From CBDCWT01 sp965223305 (GTDB lineage: Bacteria; Planctomycetota; Planctomycetia; Pirellulales; Pirellulaceae), in assembly GCA_965223305.1 (NCBI GenBank), contig CBDCWT010000084.1, positions 186,001 to 250,000 of the forward strand: a DNA stretch of 64,000 nucleotides. The letters run 5' to 3'. Under the pieces are notes generated by a model. The model saw only the letters and a program-made list of their open reading frames with translations. It was not told the origin of the DNA and did no database searches. Positions 1-8,050 of the stretch are shown in pieces. Numbering within the stretch: position 1 is the stretch's first letter; each line of letters starts with the position of its first letter. The translations under genes were made by a program, and so were the position numbers.

Positions 1-1
1 T

Positions 2-337
2 TGTCCCGTTGGTGTGCGCATGGAGTTGATTGATTTACATGGTGCCCCCGGATTTGTCGTGCCTCTGGACAGTCCTCACGTGACGGCCGCCGCGCGGGCC
101 ATTGAGCTGGGTTTCGGCAGGCCGCCGGTCTTTATCCGCGAGGGTGGCTCGATTCCGATTGCTGCTGAACTGTCCCGCCAGCTTGACGCAGACACCCTGC
201 TGCTCGGATGGGGGTTGGACGATGATAACACCCACAGCCCCAACGAGAAATTCTGCCTGGCCGACTTTCACCGCGGCATCAAGTCAAGTGCCTATCTGTG
301 GTCGGAACTTGCCAAGATTGACCTCAGCCGCCAGTGA
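2..337 (+). CDS. M20-family metallopeptidase (dipeptidase-like), C-terminal part
   Basis: This is the last ~111 residues of a protein whose start lies before the window; the frame is open from base 2, so the ATG at 20 is internal. The segment has the typical C-terminal signature of M20/M25/M40 peptidases: the IREGGSIPI strand, GWGLDDDNTHSPNE (the HSPNE box carries a metal- or substrate-contacting His and Glu) and a closing FHRGIKSS helix. Family members are cytosolic di-zinc peptidases or deacylases acting on dipeptides or N-acyl amino acids. The substrate cannot be told from this fragment. It ends 38 bases before serS and could be co-transcribed with it. Confidence 0.85.
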   Translation, partial: CPVGVRMELIDLHGAPGFVVPLDSPHVTAAARAIELGFGRPPVFIREGGSIPIAAELSRQLDADTLLLGWGLDDDNTHSPNEKFCLADFHRGIKSSAYLWSELAKIDLSRQ

Positions 338-375
338 TCAGCGGCACTTCAAACTCTTAACCGGAATCGGCTCCT

Positions 376-1659
376 ATGTTGGATCGTAAGTTCATCGTCG
401 AGTACCGCGACCTGGTCGCAGAAAACTGCGCCAACCGCGGCGTCCAGGTCGAAGTGGCCAAGCTGGTTGAGCTGGAGACCGTTCGTCGAGCGAAATTGCA
501 GGAAGTTCAACGATGGAACCAGCAGGCCAACGAGGTCTCGAAGTCGATTGGCAAAGCGAAAGACGACGCCGAGAGAGAAGCTCGCAAGGCAGAGGGCCGA
601 CAGCTTCGCGCGAAAAAAGACGATGCTCAAGGCGAACATGACCGCCTCGAAGCTGAGATTCTGGAAATCCAATCGTCGATTCCGAACATGTCTCATCCCA
701 AGGCGCCCATCGGCCAAGACGACAAAGCGAATTTAGAGATCAAACGCGGCCGCTCGACGCCCCGTTCTTTCGAGTTCGAGCCACGGGATCATGTCGAGCT
801 TGGTGAGCTGCAAGACCTGATCGACTTGGAAGGCGGCGCTCGTACGACGGGGCACGGATTCTACTTCTTCCGCAACGAAGCCGTTCTCCTGGAACTCGCG
901 CTCCAGCAGTTCGCAATCGGGCGATTGATCGAAGAGGGTTTTACGCCGACCATCACTCCTGACCTGGCCAAGGACGAGATTTTGGAAGGCATTGGGTTTA
1001 TTCCGCGCGGCCCGGAAACCCAGGTCTACAGCATTGAGGGCAGCGAGCTCAGTCTGGTGGGCACCTCGGAAATCACGTTGGGCGGGCTGTACTCGGGACA
1101 AACGCTTGATGCCGATCAACTACCGCTGAGAATCTGTGGGATCAGTCACTGCTTTCGGACCGAAGCTGGTGCGCACGGCAGGGCCACGCGGGGGGTTTAT
1201 CGGGTACACCAGTTCACAAAAGTGGAGATGTTTGTCTATACCCTCCCCGAGCAGAGTGACGAAATGCACGACGACCTATGCGGGATCGAGTGCCAGCTGT
1301 TCGACGAGCTGGGTATCCCGTACCGCGTCGTCGACACAGCAACTGGGGACCTAGGTGGGCCCGCCTATCGAAAGTTCGACCTTGAAGCCTGGATGCCCGG
1401 CCGGGGCGAACGAGGGGAGTGGGGTGAGGTCACGAGCACTTCCAATTGCACCGACTATCAAGCGCGGCGGCTGAACGTGCGTTTCAAACGGAAAGGCGAG
1501 AAAGGTACGCAGGTTGCCCACACTCTCAACGGGACAGCGATCGCGGTCAGTCGGGCGATCATCGCCATTTTGGAGAATTATCAGCAGGCGGACGGGTCGA
1601 TCGTCGTCCCGGAGGTCCTGCGGCCTTGGGTCGGCAAGGAGTTGATAAAGCGATCTTAG
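376..1659 (+). CDS. serS: Seryl-tRNA synthetase
   Basis: Charges tRNA(Ser) and tRNA(Sec) with serine in the cytosol. At 427 residues the length is normal for the bacterial enzyme. The first ~110 residues are highly charged, consistent with the long antiparallel coiled-coil arm that contacts the tRNA variable loop. The class II core follows: motif 2 around FRTEAGAHGRATRG, the TSNCTDYQARR segment, and motif 3 with LNGTAIAVSRAIIAILE near the C-terminus. The ATG at 376 gives the usual MLD start of SerS proteins. The stop is followed by a repeat-rich intergenic block. Confidence 0.97.
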   Translation: MLDRKFIVEYRDLVAENCANRGVQVEVAKLVELETVRRAKLQEVQRWNQQANEVSKSIGKAKDDAEREARKAEGRQLRAKKDDAQGEHDRLEAEILEIQSSIPNMSHPKAPIGQDDKANLEIKRGRSTPRSFEFEPRDHVELGELQDLIDLEGGARTTGHGFYFFRNEAVLLELALQQFAIGRLIEEGFTPTITPDLAKDEILEGIGFIPRGPETQVYSIEGSELSLVGTSEITLGGLYSGQTLDADQLPLRICGISHCFRTEAGAHGRATRGVYRVHQFTKVEMFVYTLPEQSDEMHDDLCGIECQLFDELGIPYRVVDTATGDLGGPAYRKFDLEAWMPGRGERGEWGEVTSTSNCTDYQARRLNVRFKRKGEKGTQVAHTLNGTAIAVSRAIIAILENYQQADGSIVVPEVLRPWVGKELIKRS

Positions 1660-1710
1660 CGGATGGCTTCTCGCCTTGGGGGTAACTTGATGCGTCATTT
1701 CGTTTTCTTC

Positions 1711-1870
1711 ACTCTCCCCTCGGGGAGAGTCGGCCCAAAGGGCCGGAGAGGGGGAACCGTGGGCTAACGCCCAGCGGCTGATTTGCAACGTAGCCGAACT
1801 CATCAGAGTTTGGCGGACTGCAAACCGTGTAACCGCTCGGGAGGGCGAGGCTCCTGCCGAGCCGTTTTTC
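1711..1870 (+). repeat. Composite hairpin repeat (family A), copy 1
   Basis: Several small palindromes are strung together: CTCTCCCCTCGGGGAGAG, GGCCCAAAGGGCC, GGGCTAACGCCC, a CGAACTC/GAGTTTGG hairpin, and the GGGAGGGCGAGGCTCC block. The same modules recur in the same order at 29351-29465 and reversed at 12607-12752 and 23076-23213. The copy occupies most of the gap between serS and the methyltransferase. It looks like intergenic REP-type repeat, not a gene; a terminator role for the first hairpin is possible. Confidence 0.8.
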
Positions 1871-1952
1871 CGCGTAACTGCATAAAGCGCAAGAGCTGCA
1901 GGACCGCCTTAGGCAAAGCGTGCTCAGGGGATGCGTTTCGGCGCAGACGTTC

Positions 1953-2960
1953 ATGTCGCATGAGGAATTGCTCTCGCTAGTTGGTGCCGGCTGGACTACG
2001 CAGACGGTTCATGTCGCGGCAGTTCTGGGTGTCGCAGACATTCTCCGGGACGGAGAGGTCGGTTATCTCGACGTTGCCCACCGCGCGGGCGCGAATCAGG
2101 ATGCGATGCATCGACTGCTGTTGGCTCTTTGCACGATTGGCGTGTGTGTGGAAACAGCCGACGATCGGTTTGCACTCACGCCGATGGGGCAGCTGTTGAG
2201 GGCTGACCACCCTCGCAGTGTCCGCGCCTGGGCACTTTGGTGGGGCATGCAGTTGTGGAGCGATTGGGCTGGCCTCTTGTCGACGGTGCGCACCGGGCGA
2301 AGCGCGCGCAGCCAAACATCGGGAGGTGACGGATTCCAGCAGCTGGAGCAGGACCAGGAGCGAGCGGAGGTGTTTCACGAGGCAATGGCACAGCTCTCTC
2401 GCTTGAGCGCCTGCGAGGTAGCGCGCAGGTACGACCTCTCTTCGTTCGCGACGGTCGTAGATGTCGGCGGCGGGACCGGCGAGTTTGTGCTGACTTTACT
2501 CGAGGCGTTTCCAAACCTGCGCGGACTGATTTTGGACCAGCAGCACGCTCATGCTAGCGCATTGAAGCGGATCGCTGACCGGGGTTTAGCGGCAAGATGC
2601 GAATTCCGTGAAGGTGACTTCTTCGCAGAGCTGCCCGCGGGGGCGGACGTCTATTTGCTCAAGAGTGTCTTGCATGATTGGGATGACAAGCGATGCGGAC
2701 TCATCCTAAGTCGCTGCCGCGAAGCCGCAGGGGGGGCGGGACGGCTACTGGTCGTCGAACGCGCGTTCCCCGAGCGACTGGAACCCAGCTCCGAGCACCG
2801 CGACGTTGCCCGGAGCAACCTGCACATGTTGCTGGCACATGGTGCGCGCGAGCGAACGCGGGAGCAGCTGCTGGCGTTGTTACAGTCCGCAGGCTTTCAT
2901 CCCCGCCACGAAGTGGCCGTCGGGATGGGACTTACCCTCATCGAAGCTGTGTTGCGCTAG
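1953..2960 (+). CDS. SAM-dependent O-methyltransferase (acetylserotonin/hydroxyneurosporene type)
   Basis: The architecture (335 residues) is that of class I small-molecule O-methyltransferases. An N-terminal winged-helix dimerisation domain (~1-110) precedes the Rossmann fold with the SAM-binding VVDVGGGTGEF motif (~residue 170), the acidic strand ending LILDQ, and LLKSVLHDWDD, whose His is the usual catalytic base. Such enzymes methylate hydroxyl groups of aromatic or polyketide-like molecules. The ATG at 1953 (MSHEELL) is preferred because it starts just before the conserved domain; an upstream in-frame start at 1920 lies in less conserved sequence. It converges with the minus-strand operon at 2993-6591 and might act on the same product; that link is inference. 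Confidence 0.85.
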   Translation: MSHEELLSLVGAGWTTQTVHVAAVLGVADILRDGEVGYLDVAHRAGANQDAMHRLLLALCTIGVCVETADDRFALTPMGQLLRADHPRSVRAWALWWGMQLWSDWAGLLSTVRTGRSARSQTSGGDGFQQLEQDQERAEVFHEAMAQLSRLSACEVARRYDLSSFATVVDVGGGTGEFVLTLLEAFPNLRGLILDQQHAHASALKRIADRGLAARCEFREGDFFAELPAGADVYLLKSVLHDWDDKRCGLILSRCREAAGGAGRLLVVERAFPERLEPSSEHRDVARSNLHMLLAHGARERTREQLLALLQSAGFHPRHEVAVGMGLTLIEAVLR

Positions 2961-2992
2961 CGCATTCCGGCTGATTTGTGGCCCGAGAGCGG

Positions 2993-3682
2993 TCAGTACG
3001 GAAGGGCGGAACCCCGCGAGGCCCACGCCAACGCCCGGCGCAACATGGTCAATACGGGCCGTTTGCGGAGCACGTCGACCGTGTGGCCCAGTGCGCAATA
3101 GAACACGCGACCTTGATCGGCGCATCGCTTCCAGGCAACCGGCATACGGACACGGTTGAGCCAGTGCATGGGCCCGCCGTCGATGGAAGTCGTAGCCAGG
3201 ACTTTGACCGCGGGATCGACGAGCAAGTAGTACTGCTCAGAGACAACCGTGAAGTCCCCAAGGTCATTAACAAGTTGGTCATCCCTGTCAAAGCTGACGG
3301 TGTACCGCACCTGGTTTCCTCCTGGATGCGCGACAAATTGACCGCCGAGCAACAGCTTGTGCGGGCGGCACTCAAGGAAAGAACTGGCGTTGCCGTGCCA
3401 ACCCACGTAACCGAGGCCACCGTGGACTGCTTTTAGCAGCGCCCGCTCTTGCGGCGGGGTGAGGGTGCCGAACGTCCAGATGGGGAGAATCAGATCAAAA
3501 CGCTTCAGCTTGGCGTAGGTGAGATCGTCGAGGGAGCGAGAGCGGACCACGTCGTATCCCTTCAGCAACTCACGCTCGGCGAAATCGGCGAATTTCACCG
3601 GCGCGTGGCCGCGCCATCCTCCGTAGAGGAGAAGTACGCGTTTTCTGCTCGATTCGTCTGCAGGATTCGCGCTGCGGATCAT
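2993..3682 (-). CDS. ThuA-like domain protein
   Basis: A 229-residue single-domain protein with the ThuA/trehalose-utilisation fold, which resembles class I glutamine amidotransferases. Visible features are RVLLLYGGWRGHAPVKFADF near the N-terminus, the FDLILPIWTFGTLT strand, a GGLGYVGWHGNASSF loop, and a C-terminal RVFYCALGHTVDVL block typical of the family. ThuA-like proteins are very common in planctomycetes, usually without a proven reaction. The internal ATG at 3682 is chosen because a longer reading would overlap the upstream methyltransferase; this leaves a 13-base gap and suggests the gene closes the operon. No signal peptide is obvious. Confidence 0.85.
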   Translation of the reverse strand: MIRSANPADESSRKRVLLLYGGWRGHAPVKFADFAERELLKGYDVVRSRSLDDLTYAKLKRFDLILPIWTFGTLTPPQERALLKAVHGGLGYVGWHGNASSFLECRPHKLLLGGQFVAHPGGNQVRYTVSFDRDDQLVNDLGDFTVVSEQYYLLVDPAVKVLATTSIDGGPMHWLNRVRMPVAWKRCADQGRVFYCALGHTVDVLRKRPVLTMLRRALAWASRGSALPY

Positions 3683-3695
3683 GGCGTCTGCGGGA

Positions 3696-4541
3696 TTATT
3701 CCGGTCGGTAAAAAACGAGCGTGGGGCACTGATCGCCCAAAGCGTACGTCGGTGTGAATGATTCGTTGAGCTGAAATCCACTCTGGCCCTGACAAAACAC
3801 GGCGGTTGCCTCTTCGCTTGTCACAAAGTGGTAGCGATTGGGGCTGTCGCGATAGATGTCGAGGGCCCGCAGCTGTTCCGGCTCCCATTTGATTCGTCGC
3901 GCTAGCACGTCGAAGTTCGGCACACGATCGTGCACCACGCGCCAGACGTCATGGACAGCGACACCTTCCGTTGCGGAGCGCTGCAGCGCCATCCACAGTC
4001 GGAACTTAAGCAGGTTGAGGTCGGCAATGCGGCCGGCGAGCAGCTGATCTAGAACGGAATCCACAGATTCACTGCGGTACGGCGAACGCTCGGGAGGGGG
4101 AACGAACAGCCGAAATATGCACAGTCCGCCCGGGGCGACAAACCGATATAGCGCGGTGGCCAGGGTGGACTGCTGATCGGGATACCGCAGCAGGTGGAGT
4201 CCACCGTCGCAGAGGACCACGTCGCGGGATCCAGCTTCCAGGGGCATCCCGGTCCAATCTGCGCAGATTGCATCCTCCGGCGGACCCGGCCAGACCTCGG
4301 CAATCATGGATGGCGCGAGATCGACAGCCTTGAGGTCCGTACCGCTTGGCCAAGCTAGATGGTAAATCTCCGGCGTGACTCCGAGAATCAAAACGCGAGG
4401 GGGTTGTCTTGGTGGGCCGCATTCCTGAACGGTTCGCGCAAAAAACTCAACGTCTTCGCGCGCAGGCCGCAACGGCGGTCCCACCTGCCGCCAGTGCCGT
4501 GCGGCTGATCGCCAGTGTCCGATGGGTGCCTGAGCCGTCAT
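3696..4541 (-). CDS. Class I SAM-dependent methyltransferase
   Basis: A 281-residue protein with a degenerate but recognisable SAM-binding core: RVLILGVTPEIYHLAWP (motif I), LKAVDLAPSMIAEVWPG (the acidic strand), then GMPLEAGSRDVVLCDGGLHLLRYP and LVFYRPE at the end. The ATG at 4541 overlaps the stop of the upstream acyltransferase in an ATGA arrangement (4538-4541), which fixes the start and implies translational coupling. A longer reading from 4607 would run far into that gene. The substrate is unknown; the position after a decarboxylase and an N-acyltransferase suggests late tailoring of the same small molecule. Confidence 0.85.
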   Translation of the reverse strand: MTAQAPIGHWRSAARHWRQVGPPLRPAREDVEFFARTVQECGPPRQPPRVLILGVTPEIYHLAWPSGTDLKAVDLAPSMIAEVWPGPPEDAICADWTGMPLEAGSRDVVLCDGGLHLLRYPDQQSTLATALYRFVAPGGLCIFRLFVPPPERSPYRSESVDSVLDQLLAGRIADLNLLKFRLWMALQRSATEGVAVHDVWRVVHDRVPNFDVLARRIKWEPEQLRALDIYRDSPNRYHFVTSEEATAVFCQGQSGFQLNESFTPTYALGDQCPTLVFYRPE

Positions 4542-5266
4542 GCTGGTTCCCGTTCGCCTACTGGCACGAGCAGGCGCTTCCGTCTTCGTTTCAGGTAGCG
4601 TTTCCAAATGATCCCCGCCGCGCCGCGAACCGAGATCGAGTTCAGATCAACCAGTGTAATTCGCAGTTCTCGTGAAGGAAGAAAATAAGACTCCCGGCCT
4701 TCGCGCATCGCCATTTGCGGGGCGCCAGGGGGTAGCTGCTGTAGGACGCGAAAGTCCTGGAAGTACTGCAGAAAGCCCAGCAGATAGACGGAAGGCACGC
4801 AAAACACCCACCAGCGGAGGTTTCGCCTTTCGACCGAGTAACGCAGGGCTGCGTGCAGGATCTGAGCCTGCAGTGCCGGGTCCCGGCTGCGAGCCCGTTC
4901 GTCCAGCACGTAGCGCGTCACTTCGGCGGTTGCAGACCGGTCAACGTCGTCGGGCCAATCAACGCAAAAAAATTGGTCCACCGGTAACTGATGCTGGTTC
5001 TCTATCAAACTCAACGCGCCGACGGCAACGTTCTGCTTGCGCACCAGAAACCGCTCCACGTGCGAGTCGGGCAAGTCCGGCAGCAGCTGTGTGTCCGGCG
5101 ACTGATAGTAACCGGCCTGATAGAAAATCCGCTGGACCAGCCCATCATGCTCGATTCGTTCATCCGGCGTCGTGATTCGAGCGGTCCGAATCCCAGACAA
5201 CGCGCACCACGAATTCATCAAAGTCGACAGACCGCGATCGATTGGATTGTTGAACAGTCGTCTCAA
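4538..5266 (-). CDS. N-acyltransferase of the LuxI/FeeM (autoinducer-synthase-like) GNAT group
   Basis: A 242-residue protein with features of the acyl-ACP-dependent N-acyltransferases that include LuxI-type synthases, FeeM-type N-acyl amino acid synthases and the exosortase-associated acyltransferases. Seen are an N-terminal YQAGYY region, the HVERFLVRKQNVAVGALSLI strand, a TAEVTRYVLDERARS segment equivalent to the conserved E-x-x-R/ARF region, and WWVFCVPSVYLLGFLQYF. The assignment is by overall pattern, so the acyl acceptor is unknown. It starts at a TTG at 5266, 8 bases after the decarboxylase stop, with GAGAGGTGA as Shine-Dalgarno; an ATG at 5218 is the alternative. Its 3' end overlaps the methyltransferase by four bases. 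A PEP-CTERM protein lies nearby at 6897. Confidence 0.65.
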   Translation of the reverse strand: MRRLFNNPIDRGLSTLMNSWCALSGIRTARITTPDERIEHDGLVQRIFYQAGYYQSPDTQLLPDLPDSHVERFLVRKQNVAVGALSLIENQHQLPVDQFFCVDWPDDVDRSATAEVTRYVLDERARSRDPALQAQILHAALRYSVERRNLRWWVFCVPSVYLLGFLQYFQDFRVLQQLPPGAPQMAMREGRESYFLPSRELRITLVDLNSISVRGAAGIIWKRYLKRRRKRLLVPVGEREPA

Positions 5267-5274
5267 GTCTCAAT

Positions 5275-6591
5275 TCACCTCTCGTTACCTTCGCTGTCAG
5301 ACGCTTCAGTCACATCCAGCCGCATCGAATGCTCGATCGTCTCCGGTACCCGTAGCCAGCGCACCTCGTCGTCATCGAACCAACCCAACACTCCCAGCCG
5401 GAAGTGCGTGAACGAACTGGCCATCGCCATGCTGTAGCAACCGACGCCACAGAACACCGCCAAGTCTCCCAGCTTCAGCTCGGGCGTGGGCATGGGCTGG
5501 TGAGGTTGGTCGAGCGACATACAGGTCGGGCCTAGAAACCGGTGCACTACGGGTGGCCGGTTGGACGTGCAGACGTGGATCGGATAGTTGTTCCGCCAGG
5601 CGAACGCCATGCTCGTCAGGCCACCGTCGAGGATCACCGGTTCGGTTCCGTCCGCCTCCCGCGAACGCCTTCCCAGGACCGAAACCAACAGGCCGCCAAA
5701 CGCGCTGTACAACGTTCGACCTGGTTCGAACAACAGAATGGGCAACTCACGGCAACTTTCCAGGTACCCCTTTAGTGGCGTGATCACGGCGTCGCAATAG
5801 TCACCGGCGTCCGGCAAACAAAAGGGTTCCATGGTGCCTTCGCGAATTTCCGGAGCAATCGCCGACAACCCGCCGCCGACGTCGATCCAGGTCAACTCGT
5901 GACCGCGTTCCCGTTGCAACCAGCGCGCGAAACAGCTGATTCGTTCCGCCATGACGGCGAAGCGGCTCAGGTCGCGGATGTTCGTTCCCAGGTGAACGTG
6001 AACGCCGCCCAGCTTGATGAACGGCGAGGCGAGGATTCGCTCCGCCACTAGATGCGCCGGGCTTGTCTCAGGTGCGTCGCCCACCCGAAAGCCGAATCGT
6101 CTCCAGTCTTCCTGATCGTCGAAGTGCAGGCGAATGCCGATCTGTGCCGGACTGCCTTGTTCTCTGGCAATCCGCTCAATACGATCCAGCTCGTCGGAGT
6201 GATCGCAATGCAGAAAACTCTCACTGGCCAAGGCCCGCCGGATCTCCGCGTCCCGCTTGGCGGGCCCGTTGAACACGATTTGCGAACCCGACAGGCCCAT
6301 TGATTGGGCGATCGTCCATTCGTCCCCAGAGATAACCTCTGCCCAGGCTCCCGCCGAGTGCAGGGTGGCGAGAAGGGCGCGCGTCGAGTTCGTCTTGTAC
6401 GACAAGGCAATCTGGCTCGCCGCATAGCGACTCCGCGCGGCAGCTAACAGCTCGGCAAATCGAGTCCGCACGCCGGGCACATCAATGACGTAGACAGGCG
6501 TTCCAAACTGGTGTTTGATTCGGCGAGCTAGCGTCCCGTCAAGGCGGCAGATCCGCGATGGCGCACGGCACGCTTGGCAAGCATCCAACAT
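5275..6591 (-). CDS. Fold-type III PLP-dependent decarboxylase (ornithine/diaminopimelate decarboxylase-like)
   Basis: All landmark motifs of fold III amino-acid decarboxylases are present: ALSYKTNS with the Schiff-base Lys, GGVHVHLGTNI, IDVGGGLS (phosphate-binding glycines), LLFEPGRTLY, GPTCMSLDQ with the active-site Cys-x-x-Asp and a C-terminal GVGCYSMAMASSF. It would remove the alpha-carboxyl of an amino acid to give an amine, in the cytosol. It differs clearly from the lysA-type protein at 19433, so it is probably not the lysine biosynthesis enzyme. The ATG at 6591 (MLDACQAC) gives 438 residues; an ATG at 6705 would add 38 residues of unclear value. First gene of a four-gene minus-strand operon. 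Confidence 0.88.
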   Translation of the reverse strand: MLDACQACRAPSRICRLDGTLARRIKHQFGTPVYVIDVPGVRTRFAELLAAARSRYAASQIALSYKTNSTRALLATLHSAGAWAEVISGDEWTIAQSMGLSGSQIVFNGPAKRDAEIRRALASESFLHCDHSDELDRIERIAREQGSPAQIGIRLHFDDQEDWRRFGFRVGDAPETSPAHLVAERILASPFIKLGGVHVHLGTNIRDLSRFAVMAERISCFARWLQRERGHELTWIDVGGGLSAIAPEIREGTMEPFCLPDAGDYCDAVITPLKGYLESCRELPILLFEPGRTLYSAFGGLLVSVLGRRSREADGTEPVILDGGLTSMAFAWRNNYPIHVCTSNRPPVVHRFLGPTCMSLDQPHQPMPTPELKLGDLAVFCGVGCYSMAMASSFTHFRLGVLGWFDDDEVRWLRVPETIEHSMRLDVTEASDSEGNER

Positions 6592-6896
6592 GGGGCTGCC
6601 CAAGTCGAAGACATGCGAATTCCCAAAGCACCCGAAAACGGGGTACTTTTCACTCCCGCCTAGCCTAATTAGGGATGTGGCGCGTCTCAAATAGAAAGCC
6701 GCCATCTGCGGCAAACTGCTCGCATCGACGTAACTGAAGTCTTGAACGCCGGTTACATCTTCTCATTGCAGCTCCTGCAGGCAACAGCCGGCGAGACCCC
6801 AAGAAAAAACCCTAGTATCCCCACCTTTCCCCAAATAAACTAGAAACTGTGTAGTAGTTATAGGAGTTAAAGTGTTTGACTTAGGGGGACAGGGGA
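6592..6896. promoter_or_regulatory. Divergent intergenic region
   Basis: About 300 bases between the decarboxylase operon (leftward) and the PEP-CTERM gene (rightward). It must hold both promoters if 6591 is the true start of the decarboxylase. The right-hand part is A/T-richer than its surroundings and ends in AGGGGGACAGGGGA just before the ATG at 6897, a strong purine-rich ribosome-binding site. No operator or riboswitch could be recognised. Confidence 0.4.
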
Positions 6897-7586
6897 ATGG
6901 CATCTAAGATTTTTGCCACGGCTTTTCTAGCTTCTCTTTGCTGTGCGCTGCCGGCCCAGGCGACCACGTTCAGCGCTATGTTCGACTTCTCAGCGCCGCT
7001 GATGACTGAAGAGAACGTCGAAGGGGTCGAAATAGGACCGGCCAGCGGTGACGCCTTTCTGCGTGTCACGCCGTACGGTGACTTGATCGGTGGGACTCCC
7101 GCCGAAAATGACATGGTCGATACGATCAAGGGTGACTGGGGGCTTGGTCTGCTCAACAAGAACGCCGCCAACGATCGAAGCATGTTATTTAACCGAGTCC
7201 ACGTCGACGGCAAAGACGGCGCCGAGGTGATTCGGTTGGTCTTCTCTCACCCAGTGCGTGTCGACGAGGTGTTTTTCGCGTTCGTCGGAGCGTTTGAGAA
7301 GTTCGATCTAGCAATTGACGGTAATCCGATCGACGTGGCTGGTTTGTTGGGTACCGACGTCATCTACGATCTGGTCCCGCCGATGCATGTGCCGGGGCTG
7401 GTCCGGCTACCAGACACCCTTCCCTTGGGCACGACCTGGGAGTTCTTCGCCCGGAACATGGGTGACGAGTGGAACATTGAGAGCTTAGGAGTGTCGACAC
7501 CGGTTCCCGAGCCGTCCACAATGTTCGCCCTGGCGAGTCTGGCGACGATGGGATTGGTCGTTGGATTTCGTCGTCGTCGCAGCTAG
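6897..7586 (+). CDS. PEP-CTERM sorting-domain protein, exported
   Basis: A 229-residue exported protein. Residues 1-22 form a signal peptide ending ALPAQA. The C-terminus has the PEP-CTERM tripartite signal: VPEPST, a hydrophobic helix (MFALASLATMGLVVG) and an Arg cluster FRRRRS. In species with exosortase the tail is cleaved and the protein is anchored or released outside the cell. The middle part is a beta-rich, acidic domain with no recognised family. No exosortase gene is in the window. The LuxI/FeeM-like acyltransferase at 4538 resembles proteins that co-occur with PEP-CTERM systems, but the genes are divergent. Confidence 0.88.
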   Translation: MASKIFATAFLASLCCALPAQATTFSAMFDFSAPLMTEENVEGVEIGPASGDAFLRVTPYGDLIGGTPAENDMVDTIKGDWGLGLLNKNAANDRSMLFNRVHVDGKDGAEVIRLVFSHPVRVDEVFFAFVGAFEKFDLAIDGNPIDVAGLLGTDVIYDLVPPMHVPGLVRLPDTLPLGTTWEFFARNMGDEWNIESLGVSTPVPEPSTMFALASLATMGLVVGFRRRRS

Positions 7587-7620
7587 GCGCGGGTTTTGAG
7601 TTGCGCGTTCGGACCCTAGT

Positions 7621-7791
7621 CGGAAACGCGAAGCGTCAGCGAGGGGATGACTTGCGTTGGTACGCCAACTTCCCTTTGCTGACGCTTTGTTGATGTTGCA
7701 CATTTCGCCTCAATCGGAAGCGCGAAGCGTCAGCAAGGGAATGACTCGCGTTGGTACACCAGCTCCCCCTCGCTGACGCTTCGGGTTCCGA
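7621..7791. repeat. Hairpin repeat family B, two adjacent copies
   Basis: Two long inverted repeats in tandem. Each reads CGGAA.CGCGAAGCGTCAGC, a ~25-base middle containing TTGGTAC, then CTCGCTGACGCTTCGGG. The second copy (7714-7791) is well preserved and can fold into a ~23-bp stem; the first is worn. The same element occurs at 34711, 39364, 41346 and 44871. Flanks often carry a weaker second layer (AAAACGCGGCGAA / GCGCAACTT). It follows the PEP-CTERM gene. Confidence 0.8.
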
Positions 7792-7874
7792 AAAACGCGG
7801 CGAATTGCCGGTCCGCCAGACAGCGAAGAGCGCAACTTTGAGCGGGAACAGGTTGTCGTCAACTCTGGCGGCTA

Positions 7875-8050
7875 ACCCGGATTATTCATGAAGATCGTCG
7901 CGAGAGGTTGTAAGTACGTTCGTGGCAAGGAAGGCGAGCAATTCTTCCGCAGGCGTATTGAAGCAATACGTCGAGGGAGAATTGTGAAGCATGACGAAGC
8001 CACGGATGGACTTACGACCTCGCAGCAGATCGCTCATGAATAATTCGGGC
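7875..8050 (-). mobile_element. 176-bp palindromic MITE-like element, copy 1
   Basis: An imperfect palindrome with ~86-base arms around a CGTATTG-AAG-CAATACG apex and terminal inverted repeats of about 16 bases (GCCCG.ATTATTCATGA). It is flanked by TA on both sides, as expected for insertion at TA. Read on the minus strand it begins exactly with the TAG stop codon of the isomerase-like gene (8050-8052). No transposase is encoded inside; the short open frame it contains is conserved only because the element is. Confidence 0.85.

Noticed and set aside
1711..1870. Rho-independent terminator for serS
   Set aside because: The hairpins are part of a dispersed repeat and lack a T run; a terminator effect is possible but not shown.
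5275..6591. Calling this decarboxylase lysA
   Set aside because: A more typical diaminopimelate decarboxylase is at 19433, and this gene sits in an operon with an acyltransferase and methyltransferase, so a secondary-metabolite role is more likely.
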